Origin: DATGUN01 sp035301285
Lineage (GTDB): Bacteria; Bacillota; Bacilli; Bacillales; Amphibacillaceae
Reading direction: 5' to 3'
Assembly (NCBI GenBank): GCA_035301285.1
Contig: DATGUN010000026.1
Span: 1-51,483, forward strand
Length of the DNA stretch: 51,483 nucleotides
Positions within the stretch are counted from its first letter, which is position 1; every line of letters begins with the position of its first letter. This document shows, piece by piece, positions 8,376 through 16,325 of the stretch. Made by a program: the position numbers and the translations under genes. The notes beneath the pieces are model-generated. The model was not told where the DNA came from. It made no database searches and worked only from the letters and a program-made list of their open reading frames with translations.

Positions 8376-10115
8376 TTATCGCATTGTTGAAGGGAAAAGA
8401 ACATGTCTTTTTTTAACGTCGACAATGCCTTGTTGGGTGACCCGGAAATACGGTAAATGTGTTGCAGCAAGAAACAGGATGCTATATACCGGATCTTCAA
8501 ATCCATATCCATAATCTTTAAGGATCTGTTTTAGTTCTGTCTCTTTTTCCATCAATTCATCCATCGATCCCTTGAACATCGTACCCCCTAATTGGAGCGG
8601 AATCTCGAAAATGATTTCACCCATATGTGCCAGCACAATGCCACCACCCAGTTCTTTCATACGTTTCCAAGCCATTTGTATATCTTTTTTTCGTTTCCCG
8701 ATACATACAATATCGCCTGTTGTCGAATAGGAACTGACAAGGCCGCCCAATTCTTTCGTGAAACCACGTAATGTCGTATTGACGCGCCATTCCCCGTCCC
8801 GATCGAGCATTAGCAGAAATGCGTCGCTCGTCGTTGTCGGCAGTGCCTCCATAGTCACATCCGCCTCCACGGCATACGGTTTTATAATCACATTATTAAT
8901 CATGTCCAATCCAACGGGTATTGAAAACTGCATATCTCCCTCATCCAGTTCCCAATCCAGATGCAGCGGATGGATATCATGTTTTTCCCAATCAATGGCC
9001 ACCTTTCGAGGTTGTTCTTTTCCATGACGTATGATCCATTCGCCTTTTGCCAAAACACTTACTGGATGTGGGTTATCTTTTGCATTTAAAATATTGATAT
9101 GTGCTATACGACCCGGTGAAATGCTTCCTAGATGACTTTCCATGTTAAAGTGATTGGCGACGTTAAAGGTTGCCATCTGATAAGCATCTTCAACCGGCAC
9201 ACCTCTATCGATCGCAATTTGAATGCAAACATTCATCATGCCCTCTTTATAAAAGGAAGGTGTTGCACCGTCTGTCGTCATTGTTAAATTTTCATAAGAG
9301 GCGATACCGTTCGCCATCAATTCATCCAGAAGTGTCGGTAAATCCGGGCGAATGGAAGAATAGCGCAATCCAACCTGATAGCCTAATTGAAGCCTTCTGA
9401 TGGCCTCATCACCCGTCATTGCCTCGTGATCAGCGGTGACACCAAGCAACTTCATCTTCGTCAGAGTCGATCGTGATGCACCAGGCAAATGACCTTCAAT
9501 CGGTTTTCCGAGCCGTTTCGCTTCTTGAATCCAGTACAACAGCCTATCATCACCGTCTAGAAGACTTGGCCAAGCCGTCAATTCTCCGCCTTGGATGACG
9601 GAAGGATGCGATAACCAATCAAGAACATCTTCACTATTGAAATATTTTTCTTCATTTTTCAAGGCAGTCTGTGAATCAAATCGTGCCCACCAATACATGG
9701 ATATGGGTAGTTTATTAAAGTCATCCAGCAAAGTAAACGCTTTCTTCTTGTGAAGTAAAAAATGCCACATCAAGTTGTCATTTATCAACGTTGTTGTCCC
9801 TGTTTTAGCTACATGATAAGCGAGTTCTTCTGGATTGTAAACCTGAAACGGGTGTGCGTGTGGTTCCATATAACCAGGCACCAAGTATTTTCCTTTACAA
9901 TCAACCACTTCAGCATCATGATCATTTTCCGGCCATTCATCACCGACATAGACAATCCGATCATGTAAAATCCATATATTAGCTTTTAACCACTGTTTTG
10001 TATATGAGTTTAAATAGATACCGTTTTTAAGAATAAGTGTTGGTGCCACTTCTCCATCTATGACAGCAACATGTTCTCTGCGTTCACGATTTCTCCAATA
10101 ATGTCCATTTTCCAT
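8376..10115 (-). CDS. yerA: YerA, adenine deaminase-related amidohydrolase
   Basis: This is a metal-dependent amidohydrolase of the adenine deaminase (AdeC) family, 579 residues. Metal-ligand motifs are EPHAHPF, EGHLPG, ADHEAMTG and TTDGATPS, followed by the C-terminal domain of the family. YerA proteins are paralogs of true adenine deaminase and their substrate is not firmly known, so a purine salvage role beside the pur operon is an inference. I start at the ATG 10115, which has GGAGAG 7 bases upstream; the longer TTG reading at 10130 overlaps that ribosome site. Confidence 0.88.
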   Translation of the reverse strand: MENGHYWRNRERREHVAVIDGEVAPTLILKNGIYLNSYTKQWLKANIWILHDRIVYVGDEWPENDHDAEVVDCKGKYLVPGYMEPHAHPFQVYNPEELAYHVAKTGTTTLINDNLMWHFLLHKKKAFTLLDDFNKLPISMYWWARFDSQTALKNEEKYFNSEDVLDWLSHPSVIQGGELTAWPSLLDGDDRLLYWIQEAKRLGKPIEGHLPGASRSTLTKMKLLGVTADHEAMTGDEAIRRLQLGYQVGLRYSSIRPDLPTLLDELMANGIASYENLTMTTDGATPSFYKEGMMNVCIQIAIDRGVPVEDAYQMATFNVANHFNMESHLGSISPGRIAHINILNAKDNPHPVSVLAKGEWIIRHGKEQPRKVAIDWEKHDIHPLHLDWELDEGDMQFSIPVGLDMINNVIIKPYAVEADVTMEALPTTTSDAFLLMLDRDGEWRVNTTLRGFTKELGGLVSSYSTTGDIVCIGKRKKDIQMAWKRMKELGGGIVLAHMGEIIFEIPLQLGGTMFKGSMDELMEKETELKQILKDYGYGFEDPVYSILFLAATHLPYFRVTQQGIVDVKKRHVLFPSTMR

Positions 10116-10148
10116 AAAGCAACTCTCCAATTAATCTGTGATACATTC

Positions 10149-10154
10149 ATCATA
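10149..10154 (-). promoter_or_regulatory. Possible -10 box of yerA
   Basis: TATGAT on the minus strand lies 34 bp upstream of the yerA start. No convincing -35 hexamer accompanies it. Confidence 0.3.
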
Positions 10155-10207
10155 ACACAAAATGCGCTTTCATACTGCACCGTTTTCACGTGCTAAAGTG
10201 ACATTTT

Positions 10208-10223
10208 TGTGAAGAACGTCACA
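10208..10223. promoter_or_regulatory. Perfect CRP/FNR-type palindrome upstream of yerA
   Basis: TGTGA-N6-TCACA is matched without error, which is the binding consensus of Fnr/CRP-family regulators, Bacillus Fnr included. The overlapping TTGTGAA also resembles half of a Rex site. It is nested in a wider pair GTGAC/GTCAC (10198-10222). Its centre is about 100 bp upstream of the yerA ATG. Which regulator binds, if any, cannot be told here. Confidence 0.45.
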
Positions 10224-10240
10224 TAATAGACAAAACCGTT

Positions 10241-10282
10241 TATTATGGGGAGCCCCGTAACCTAAAAGGGTTATTCTTTCAA
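10241..10282. repeat. Two small hairpins between tetR and yerA
   Basis: TTATGGGG..CCCCGTAA and TAACC..GGTTA follow each other. Neither has a T run in either direction. They lie in the 220-bp spacer downstream of tetR and may end its transcript inefficiently. No known riboswitch consensus was recognised. Confidence 0.25.
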
Positions 10283-10334
10283 TCGATGGCCAGAGACCCT
10301 ACATTCAAGAAACAAAAATCCGATACAAATAACA

Positions 10335-10934
10335 TTAATAGTGACATATTTTTTGCAAGTAAGCCCTGATTTCATTTTCTATCGCTTCTTTATCAAATAA
10401 ATCACCATAAATAACCAATTCAAACACCAATCCATGGATGAAGGTTGTAAGCGATTGGGCCTCTCTTTCAACCGTTATTGTATCCATCAAAATACCATTT
10501 GTATCGAGCGTGTTTAAAATATCCTTTGAAAACTTAACATTTATTTCACGAAATTGGTCGATTGTTTCTCGGTACTCGGAATTCATCGTTGCCATAACTA
10601 GAAACTTCAGCCAAATATCATTTTCCATTCTTTCTTCTACCGTATTGACCTGGACGAACTGTTTGATCATCCGGACCGCACTTTCAAATGCATCTTCTTC
10701 CACTTGGATAACCGCTTGCATTCTATCTTCAAATCGTTTGTAAATCTCATCCATGGCGAAGGTATAAATATCTTTTTGCTTTGGAAAATAATACTGAACA
10801 GATCCTAACGATAAATCACCTTCTTTAGCAATTTCACGTAATGTCGCCTTTTCAAAACCAGAGCGATGAATGATGCGTAACATGGCTTCAACAATATGGT
10901 CTTTCCGTTCGGAACGGTCTACTTTTTTTGGCAT
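10335..10934 (-). CDS. TetR family regulator
   Basis: This is a 199-residue TetR/AcrR repressor. The N-terminal helix-turn-helix (about 27-58) reads TLREIAKEGDLSLGSVQYYF, followed by a ligand-binding all-helical domain with no close identity I can name. It is divergent from two SMR efflux genes 139 bp away, and the shared spacer holds nested palindromes. The simplest reading is a local repressor of the efflux pair, induced by a toxic cation. The ATG has AAAGGAG upstream. Confidence 0.88.
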   Translation of the reverse strand: MPKKVDRSERKDHIVEAMLRIIHRSGFEKATLREIAKEGDLSLGSVQYYFPKQKDIYTFAMDEIYKRFEDRMQAVIQVEEDAFESAVRMIKQFVQVNTVEERMENDIWLKFLVMATMNSEYRETIDQFREINVKFSKDILNTLDTNGILMDTITVEREAQSLTTFIHGLVFELVIYGDLFDKEAIENEIRAYLQKICHY

Positions 10935-10952
10935 TGCTAACTCCTTTTCATT

Positions 10953-10995
10953 TTAAGTCAATTGTATTACAATGTATTTAGGTCACTTGACTTAA
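10953..10995. promoter_or_regulatory. Putative operator of the TetR/SMR divergon
   Basis: A perfect 9-bp inverted repeat TTAAGTCAA/TTGACTTAA (10953-10961 and 10987-10995) encloses a perfect 13-bp palindrome ATTGTATTACAAT (10961-10973). Both lie between the divergent tetR and SMR starts, the usual place for TetR operators. Confidence 0.6.
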
Positions 10996-11073
10996 TTAAA
11001 AACAGTGGGATGACTCATCATTATTATATTTTTTATATAAGTTAATCTTTTTAAGAAGAAATGGGTGGAGACT

Positions 11074-11391
11074 ATGAGCGCTTATATGTTATTAGCCATA
11101 TCCATTATATCTGAAGTTTTTGGTAGTTCAATGCTTAAAGCGTCTAATGGATTCAAAAAAATCTCGCCTACACTTGGTGTCATAGCAGGGTATGGTCTGG
11201 CATTTTATTGTTTGGCGATCACACTGAAAACTTTGCCGCTTGGGATGATTTATGCATTTTGGTCCGGGATGGGGACGGCGCTTACGGCCTTGGTCGGTAT
11301 TATCTTATACAAAGAACAGATTAATGTCAAAAAAGCCTTTGGATTATGTCTGATTATTAGTGGAGTGATTTTTTTAAATATCGGTCATTAA
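11074..11391 (+). CDS. SMR multidrug efflux subunit 1
   Basis: This is a small multidrug resistance protein, 105 residues with four membrane helices, exchanging protons for cationic drugs. Starting at ATG 11074 puts the essential membrane Glu (in ISEVFG) at position 14, the canonical number; a GTG at 11065 would shift it. The conserved GMIYAFWSGMGTALTALVG lies in helix 3. With the next gene it forms a pair of unequal subunits, as in EbrAB, YkkCD or YvdRS, so a heterodimer is likely. The exact substrate is unknown. Confidence 0.88.
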   Translation: MSAYMLLAISIISEVFGSSMLKASNGFKKISPTLGVIAGYGLAFYCLAITLKTLPLGMIYAFWSGMGTALTALVGIILYKEQINVKKAFGLCLIISGVIFLNIGH

Positions 11392-11414
11392 TTTCACGGA
11401 AAGAAGGTGTCATA

Positions 11415-11759
11415 ATGAAAGGGTATGTTTATCTGACAACCGCTGTTTTAGCCGAAGTGTTTGCGTCTGCCATGCTTAAAATGACAGAAGGATTTACCGT
11501 CCTCTTCCCCTCTTTGGCGGTCGTTTCAGGCTATGCGATATCGTTTTATTGTTTGGGATTATGCCTTAAAACCCTTCCGTTAAGTTTAGCGTATGGTGTC
11601 TGGGCAGGTATGGGTACAGCTTTAATCGCTATTGTAAGTGGTATCGTTTGGGGGGAAGCCTTTGGCGACATTAAGTTTGTAGGGATTGTTTTGATCATCG
11701 GCGGCGTGATATTATTGAACACCAAAAGTGTTGAACGAGCAAGAGAGCCTTCCAGCTAA
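11415..11759 (+). CDS. SMR multidrug efflux subunit 2
   Basis: This is the second SMR subunit, 114 residues with four membrane helices. Glu14 is present (VLAEVFASAMLK), and helix 3 contains YGVWAGMGTALIA. It follows subunit 1 by 23 bp with its own ribosome site (GAAGG). The hydrophilic C-terminal tail is longer than in subunit 1. The pair is in the same orientation and shares the terminator at its end. Insertion between yerA and purD breaks an order conserved in Bacillus subtilis, which suggests a later acquisition. Confidence 0.88.
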   Translation: MKGYVYLTTAVLAEVFASAMLKMTEGFTVLFPSLAVVSGYAISFYCLGLCLKTLPLSLAYGVWAGMGTALIAIVSGIVWGEAFGDIKFVGIVLIIGGVILLNTKSVERAREPSS

Positions 11760-11775
11760 GGCACTCTTGCTTCTA
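11739..11775 (+). terminator. Terminator of the SMR pair
   Basis: GCAAGAG..CCTT and AAGG..CTCTTGC (11739-11770) form a long stem that overlaps the stop codon of the second SMR gene and is followed by TTCT. The T run is short, so strength is uncertain. Confidence 0.6.
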
Positions 11776-11821
11776 TTCACCCGATATCCCGGTCATTTGC
11801 TTCGGAAGTCGATTTCCGCTG

Positions 11822-11863
11822 ATTCAAATGCGGTTTAAAAATCATAAAACCGTTGCATTCAAT
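11822..11863 (-). terminator. Hairpin after purD, possible pur operon terminator
   Basis: CGGTTT/AAACCG (11831-11836 and 11847-11852) is extended by AATGC/GCATT. It lies 25-65 bp past the purD stop but lacks a clear T run, so termination is only suggested. Confidence 0.35.
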
Positions 11864-11888
11864 AAACGTTTCCCATGATGCGAGACAC

Positions 11889-13148
11889 CTATGATTCCAC
11901 TGATGCACCAATATCTGTCCGGTTGAAAAACCCCTCATTCCCTTCCAAGGGTGATATACATTGATACACGTTGGTTCGGGCGGTATCGATTGTCGTTCCT
12001 TTTGCACCAACGAGGAACACACGACCACCATTTGATTGCATCCCCTCTTCGGTCATTTTCACACCTGCATAGACCGTGAAGGCATCAGATGTCACAGTGA
12101 GTGTAGGAACGACCTGATTCTTTTCATATTTCTCCGGATAACCTTTTGCAGCGATAACGACTCCTACACATGCTTGATTCGTTTCCCATTCGATGTGCGG
12201 ATCTTTATCCGCCATGACATCCGTCAATACTTGTAATAAATCATTTTGCAATAATGGCAAGACGACTTGCGTTTCCGGATCACCAAAACGTGTATTGAAT
12301 TCTATTACTTTCGGTCCGCCTGGCGTCATCATCAATCCCGCGTACAAAACACCTGTAAACGGGATACCTTCTTCAACCATCCCATTACACGCTTTTTGCA
12401 GAACATTTTCCGTGACATCATCAATAATCGAATCGGTCACATCCGGTACCGGAGCAAACGCCCCCATCCCGCCTGTGTTCGGCCCTTTATCATCATCATA
12501 GGCGCGTTTATGATCTCGCGCTGGAATCATAGGATAGACATGGCGTCCATTTACGAATGCCATCAGTGAAAATTCTTTCCCATCCAAAAACTCCTCGATC
12601 ACAACGGTCGCACCCGCTTCGGCAAAATTTCCATCAATAAGCATGCCATCCACTGCCGAGCACGCTTCTTCAACGGTTTCAGCGACGATGACACCTTTGC
12701 CAGCAGCAAGACCATCCGCTTTGACAACAATAGGGGCGCCCTTTTTCATAATATATGCTTTGGCCGCCTCTGGATCAGTGAATGTCTGATGTTCAGCGGT
12801 TGGAATGCCATGGCGATTCATGAATGATTTGGCAAATTGTTTACTCCCTTCCAATTGGGCCGCTTCTTTTGTAGGAGCGAAAACAACCAGATTTTCTTCT
12901 CGGAAACGGTTGGCAATGCCGATCATAAGCGGATTTTCGGGGCCGACGATCGTTAAATCGATTGCATTGTCTTTGGCAAACGCCGTCAAACCGTCAATAT
13001 CGGTTTCTTCAATAGGAACACAGATTGCCTCACGTTCCATCCCCCCATTACCCGGAGCAACATACAGCGTGTCAAGTTGATTGCTTTCCCGTATTTTCTT
13101 TACCAAACTATGTTCTCTACCACCACGTCCAATGACGAATACATTCAT
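11889..13148 (-). CDS. purD: Phosphoribosylamine-glycine ligase PurD
   Basis: This is GAR synthetase, step 2 of IMP synthesis: phosphoribosylamine + glycine + ATP to GAR. The 419 residues have the ATP-grasp layout: N-terminal VIGRGGREHSLV, EGSKQFAKSFM, the ATP lid region KADGLAAGKGVIVA (about 143-156), DHKRAYDDDKGPNTGGMGA and the metal site VIEFNTRFGDPE. All key motifs are intact. It is the last gene of the operon, 25 bp after purH, with ribosome site GGAGGTG. Confidence 0.97.
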   Translation of the reverse strand: MNVFVIGRGGREHSLVKKIRESNQLDTLYVAPGNGGMEREAICVPIEETDIDGLTAFAKDNAIDLTIVGPENPLMIGIANRFREENLVVFAPTKEAAQLEGSKQFAKSFMNRHGIPTAEHQTFTDPEAAKAYIMKKGAPIVVKADGLAAGKGVIVAETVEEACSAVDGMLIDGNFAEAGATVVIEEFLDGKEFSLMAFVNGRHVYPMIPARDHKRAYDDDKGPNTGGMGAFAPVPDVTDSIIDDVTENVLQKACNGMVEEGIPFTGVLYAGLMMTPGGPKVIEFNTRFGDPETQVVLPLLQNDLLQVLTDVMADKDPHIEWETNQACVGVVIAAKGYPEKYEKNQVVPTLTVTSDAFTVYAGVKMTEEGMQSNGGRVFLVGAKGTTIDTARTNVYQCISPLEGNEGFFNRTDIGASVES

Positions 13149-13173
13149 ATGTGCACCTCCGTTGAATCAATGA

Positions 13174-14706
13174 TCAATGTTTAAAATGCCTTGTACCTGT
13201 AAATACCATGGCAATGCCGTTTGAATCGCAACTATCAATCGATTCCTGATCCTTTTTTGAACCACCTGGTTGAATAATGGCCGTGACACCTGCTTTCGCA
13301 CAAGCCTCGACCGTATCCGGCATCGGGAAAAAGGCATCTGAAGCGACAACCGCACCCCTTGCTTTTTCACCGGCTTGTTCAATAGCGATTTTTGCCGCCC
13401 CGACACGATTCATCTGTCCAGCGCCGACACCAATGGTCTGACCATCTTTCACAAGAACAATCGCATTTGACTTCACATGTGTGACAACCTTCTCCGCAAA
13501 CAGTAAATCGGTCATTTCTTTTTCGGTAGGCTTCCTTGTGGTCGGAACATTCAAATCATCCGTATGGATGTCTTTCCAGTCATTTTCCTGGATCAATGCA
13601 CCGCCTTTAACCGTTACTATTTTTTTATAAGGGGCTTCTTCCCTTTCCATATCAATCGTTAGTAAACGGATGTTTTTCTTTTCCGTCAAACGCTCAAGTG
13701 CATCCTCCGAAAAACTTGGAGCAATGACGATTTCAAGGAAAATGGCCGCAAGTTTATCCGCGACATCTGCGTCCACTTCTCTGTTCAATGCTACAATGCC
13801 ACCAAAGATTGACGTTGTATCCCCTAAATATGCCTTTTCAAAAGCATCATAAAGTGTCTTACCGACGCCGACTCCACATGGATTCATATGTTTAAGAGCC
13901 ACTGCGGCTGGTGTGTTGAATTCTGATAAAATTTCAAGCGCCGCATTGGCGTCCTGGATATTGTTATAAGATAGCTCCTTTCCATGTAGCTGCTTGGCAC
14001 TTGATATACCAATATGTTTAGATAAAGGTTCCTCATAAAACGCCGCTTGTTGATGGGGATTTTCCCCGTAACGGAGACCTTGTACTTTTTCATATGTCAC
14101 ACTATAGGTTTCCGGAAATACCGTTCCGGTCTGTTCGGTAAAATAATCTGCGATAAGAACATCATACTGGGCCGTATGCCGAAAGACTTTAGCAGCCATT
14201 TCCTGTCTTTTTTGAAATGTGATGTCGTCTGCCTTCATCATTTCCAGAACGGGTGTATAATCGTCCGGATCAACGATAACAAGTGTCGATTCCGCATTTT
14301 TAGCCGCTGCCCGTAGCATTGACGGACCTCCGATATCAATATTTTCAATAATATCTTTGGAAGATGCGTCCGTGTTTTGCAACGTCTCTTTAAATGGATA
14401 TAAATTCGCGACGACGACGTCAATCGGTTGGATGCCCATCTCTTGTAGTTGTTCCATATGATTTTCATTGGAAGCGTCAGCAAGCAATCCACCATGGATG
14501 AATGGGTGCAGTGTTTTCACCCGGCCATCCAGTATTTCCGGGAAGCCAGTGACTTCATCAACTGCTATCGCCGGTACATCTGCTTTCTGAAGTGTACGTA
14601 AAGTACCACCGGTTGAAATAATCTCATAGCCCAAGTCAACCAGTCCTCTTGCAAATATTTCAATTCCTTCTTTATTCGCTACACTGATCAATGCTCGTTT
14701 TGTCAT
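13174..14706 (-). CDS. purH: Bifunctional PurH (AICAR transformylase/IMP cyclohydrolase)
   Basis: This enzyme performs the last two steps of IMP synthesis. The N-terminal cyclohydrolase domain (about 1-195) begins MTKRALISVANKEG and holds STGGT and GRVKTLHPFIHGG. The transformylase domain carries RYGENPHQ and KHMNPCG with the catalytic Lys-His pair, and ends FTGTRHFKH. 510 residues is the normal size. Start: ATG 14706 with GGGAG 8 bases upstream, preferred to the in-frame ATG at 14721 that overlaps that site. Confidence 0.97.
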   Translation of the reverse strand: MTKRALISVANKEGIEIFARGLVDLGYEIISTGGTLRTLQKADVPAIAVDEVTGFPEILDGRVKTLHPFIHGGLLADASNENHMEQLQEMGIQPIDVVVANLYPFKETLQNTDASSKDIIENIDIGGPSMLRAAAKNAESTLVIVDPDDYTPVLEMMKADDITFQKRQEMAAKVFRHTAQYDVLIADYFTEQTGTVFPETYSVTYEKVQGLRYGENPHQQAAFYEEPLSKHIGISSAKQLHGKELSYNNIQDANAALEILSEFNTPAAVALKHMNPCGVGVGKTLYDAFEKAYLGDTTSIFGGIVALNREVDADVADKLAAIFLEIVIAPSFSEDALERLTEKKNIRLLTIDMEREEAPYKKIVTVKGGALIQENDWKDIHTDDLNVPTTRKPTEKEMTDLLFAEKVVTHVKSNAIVLVKDGQTIGVGAGQMNRVGAAKIAIEQAGEKARGAVVASDAFFPMPDTVEACAKAGVTAIIQPGGSKKDQESIDSCDSNGIAMVFTGTRHFKH

Positions 14707-14745
14707 GGTCACAACTCCCATTTGATTATTTAGTCCCTTATAAAT

Positions 14746-15312
14746 CTACTGCTTAATCAATGTTTTGATCGTCTCGGGATAAATTAAATGCTCGACTTCT
14801 TGCAATCGTGTTGTCAATGTTTCTTTTGTATCACCAGGTAAAATCGATACATGTTGCTGCATGATAATTGGTCCCGTATCCATCCCGTCATCAACATAAT
14901 GTATAGTGACGCCTGTTTGTTCGGCACCAGCTTCAAGCGCCTGTCCAACCGCATCCAAACCCGGAAATGCAGGTAGTAAGGATGGATGGATATTCACAAT
15001 CCGTTTCGCAAAAGATTGTAACAAAACAGGGCCAATCAGACGCATATAACCCGCCAAAAAAATCCATGAAATCTCATATTCTTTTAAGCGTGTCAATATA
15101 TGTTGCTCATACGTCGCTTTATCTTTGAAATCAGAAGGTTGCAAAACCAAAACAGGTACACGATATCGTTCGGCTCGTTCAATGACCGGCGCACCGGGTT
15201 TATCACATATAAGAATCCTGATTTTGTCAAGCAATGTTTCTTCTCTCAACATCGCCTCGAAATTACTTCCGGAGCCTGATGCAAATACCGCTATATTTGT
15301 CTGTTGATTCAT
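14746..15312 (-). CDS. purN: Phosphoribosylglycinamide formyltransferase PurN
   Basis: This is the folate-dependent GAR transformylase, step 3 of IMP synthesis. The 188 residues contain the N-terminal FASGSGSNFEA phosphate loop, the catalytic Asn/His in NIHPSLLPAFPG and the Asp in VDDGMDTGPII. All catalytic residues are kept. The start overlaps the purM stop by 4 bases (ATGA), showing translational coupling. Confidence 0.97.
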   Translation of the reverse strand: MNQQTNIAVFASGSGSNFEAMLREETLLDKIRILICDKPGAPVIERAERYRVPVLVLQPSDFKDKATYEQHILTRLKEYEISWIFLAGYMRLIGPVLLQSFAKRIVNIHPSLLPAFPGLDAVGQALEAGAEQTGVTIHYVDDGMDTGPIIMQQHVSILPGDTKETLTTRLQEVEHLIYPETIKTLIKQ

Positions 15313-16325
15313 CGAAAATGAACTCCTTCTTGTTGTTGAACTGTACCAATGACAGACGCTTCTTCACCGATCTCCTCAAGAACCTTTAATGCGTGTTCTT
15401 TTTCCTCTGGATGAACGACGAGTGCCATCCCGATTCCCATGTTAAAGACGTGATACATTGAATCGCGCGACATGTCACTGTGTTTTTGCAAAAAGTTGAA
15501 AATAGCCGGTACTTTCCAAGAACCTTCGTCTAATAAAACACCCAACCCTTCTGGCAACATACGCGGGAAGTTTTCATAAAATCCGCCTCCGGTTATATGG
15601 GCAATACCTTTAACGGTCATATTTTCGATCAATCTTTTTACAATCGTTGCGTAGATGCGAGTAGGTTCCAAAAGTTCTTCTCCAAGAGGTCGGTTCAATC
15701 CGTCATATACTTTATCGAGTTCCATGCCCGCGATGACTTTTCGGACGAGTGAGTAACCATTCGAATGAATTCCGCTTGATGGAAGACCGATAATGATATC
15801 CCCTTGTTGGATATGTTCACCGGTAATCAACTTAGCCTTCTCCGCGATACCCACCACGAATCCTGCCAGATCATATTCATCTTCCGCATACATATCGGGC
15901 ATTTCCGCTGTTTCACCGCCAATTAGAGCAGCTCCGGCAACAGCACATCCTGATGCAATACCCGATACGACTTCCTCTATTTTTTCAGGGTTGTTTTTTC
16001 CGCACCCTATATAATCCAGGAAAAAGAGTGGATCAGCACCTTGTGCGACAATATCATTGACACACATGGCTACAAGATCATGACCGATCGTATCGTGTTT
16101 ATCTAGTTCAAAAGCAAGTTTCAGTTTGGTTCCAACGCCGTCTGTTCCTGACACAAGTACGGGTTCTTCATATTGCAACGACGTCAACTCAAATAAACCG
16201 CCGAATGCACCGATACCACCCAACACCTCATCACGCTTTGTTTTGGCGATATGTTTTTTCATCCGTTCAACAGCTTCGTACCCTTTTCCGACGTCGACAC
16301 CAGCCGCTTTATATGCATCGCTCAT
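15309..16325 (-). CDS. purM: Phosphoribosylformylglycinamidine cyclo-ligase PurM
   Basis: This is AIR synthetase, which closes the imidazole ring using ATP. The 338 residues are normal and start MSDAYKAAGVDVGKGYEAVERM. Conserved parts are VSGTDGVGTKLKLA, IVAQGADPLFFLDY, GGETAEMPDMY and GLPSSGIHSNGYSLVR. The start overlaps the purF stop by one base (TAATG). Its substrate FGAM is the product of PurL, whose partner subunits are missing here. Confidence 0.97.
   Translation of the reverse strand: MSDAYKAAGVDVGKGYEAVERMKKHIAKTKRDEVLGGIGAFGGLFELTSLQYEEPVLVSGTDGVGTKLKLAFELDKHDTIGHDLVAMCVNDIVAQGADPLFFLDYIGCGKNNPEKIEEVVSGIASGCAVAGAALIGGETAEMPDMYAEDEYDLAGFVVGIAEKAKLITGEHIQQGDIIIGLPSSGIHSNGYSLVRKVIAGMELDKVYDGLNRPLGEELLEPTRIYATIVKRLIENMTVKGIAHITGGGFYENFPRMLPEGLGVLLDEGSWKVPAIFNFLQKHSDMSRDSMYHVFNMGIGMALVVHPEEKEHALKVLEEIGEEASVIGTVQQQEGVHFR

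Noticed and set aside
10231..10330. Possible riboswitch between tetR and yerA
   Set aside because: The hairpins are short and no known riboswitch consensus (guanidine, preQ1, ZTP and others considered) could be matched.
11777..12031. 84-residue minus-strand ORF over the purD end
   Set aside because: It shares most of its length with purD in another frame and has no family signature.
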